Source: Ursus arctos (taxonomy: Eukaryota; Chordata; Mammalia; Carnivora; Ursidae). From it: DNA of 64,000 nt. Of the stretch, positions 63,892 to 64,000 are shown piece after piece; within the stretch, counting starts at the first letter, position 1; every line of letters begins with the position of its first letter. The stretch spans positions 90,891,256-90,955,255 of the forward strand of contig NW_026623056.1 in the NCBI RefSeq assembly GCF_023065955.2. Direction: 5' to 3'. Both the position numbers and the translations under genes were made by a program. The notes beneath the pieces were generated by a model, which did not search any database, was not told the DNA's origin, and worked only from the letters and a program-made list of their open reading frames with translations.

Positions 63892-64000
63892 GGGGCGCCT
63901 GGGTGGCTCTGAGAAAACTCTTGTTTTTTGGGTCAGGTTCTGATCTCAGGGTCATGAGATCAAGCCCCATGTCGGACTCTGTGCTCAGCAGGGAGTCTGC
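63892..64000 (+). mobile_element. Can-SINE, plus orientation, cut by the window end
   Basis: GGGGCGCCTGGGTGGCTCTG head and GGGTCATGAGATCAAGCCCC. The CT-rich body and tail lie beyond the window. Confidence 0.9.

Noticed and set aside
50537..63999. tRNA genes suggested by tRNA-like sequence in the SINEs
   Set aside because: These are the tRNA-derived heads of Can-SINEs with diverged arms and attached bodies, so they are not tRNA genes.

Overview
This window is nuclear DNA from a carnivoran mammal. It carries about sixteen copies of the tRNA-Lys-derived Can-SINE, with the typical head GGGGCGCCTGGGTGGC and a CT-rich body and AAATAAATAAAAT tail on the opposite end. It also has decayed LINE-1 pieces, a solo retroviral LTR, microsatellites and one multi-exon gene with GT-AG introns. 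Two SINE subtypes, one of them with the 'GGGTGGCACAGCGGTTAAGCGTC' type of head, suggest a caniform (arctoid, possibly bear-like) genome. The species call is an inference from memory and was not tested.

The only protein-coding gene I can support is RIPK4, on the minus strand. It runs from the start codon at 41478-41476 to the stop at 17335-17333 in eight coding exons, and the joined reading frame encodes 785 residues with no interruption. All seven introns are GT-AG and all phases match. The protein has an N-terminal RIP-family kinase domain (Lys51, HLDLKPAN with Asp143, DFG at 161-163), an intermediate region with two caspase-type sites, and ten clear C-terminal ankyrin repeats. The probable 3' end is near 16035, with an AATAAA on the minus strand at 16059-16054. 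The promoter lies in a CpG island and carries a composite ETS-CRE site about 80 bases upstream of the ATG.

Layout: 1-16030 is intergenic (downstream of RIPK4), with a SINE, a pyrimidine tract, old repeats and a TGGA minisatellite inside an old LINE-1 3' end. 16035-41560 is RIPK4, whose large introns 1 and 2 hold LINE-1 relics and a short SINE. 41700-64000 is intergenic (upstream of RIPK4): a second CpG island at 44.69-45.56 kb, a long antisense LINE-1 split by a SINE, a 39-bp VNTR, a solo LTR, and a SINE-rich stretch from 50 to 64 kb. No PRDM15 exon, the expected next gene on that side in human, was seen before the window ends.

I found no undescribed multi-gene system. The most useful second looks are the ETS-CRE promoter element, a NAGNAG tandem acceptor at RIPK4 exon 7 that would give 785 or 784 residues, the upstream CpG island, the overlapping caspase and DSG sites, and several young repeat structures.
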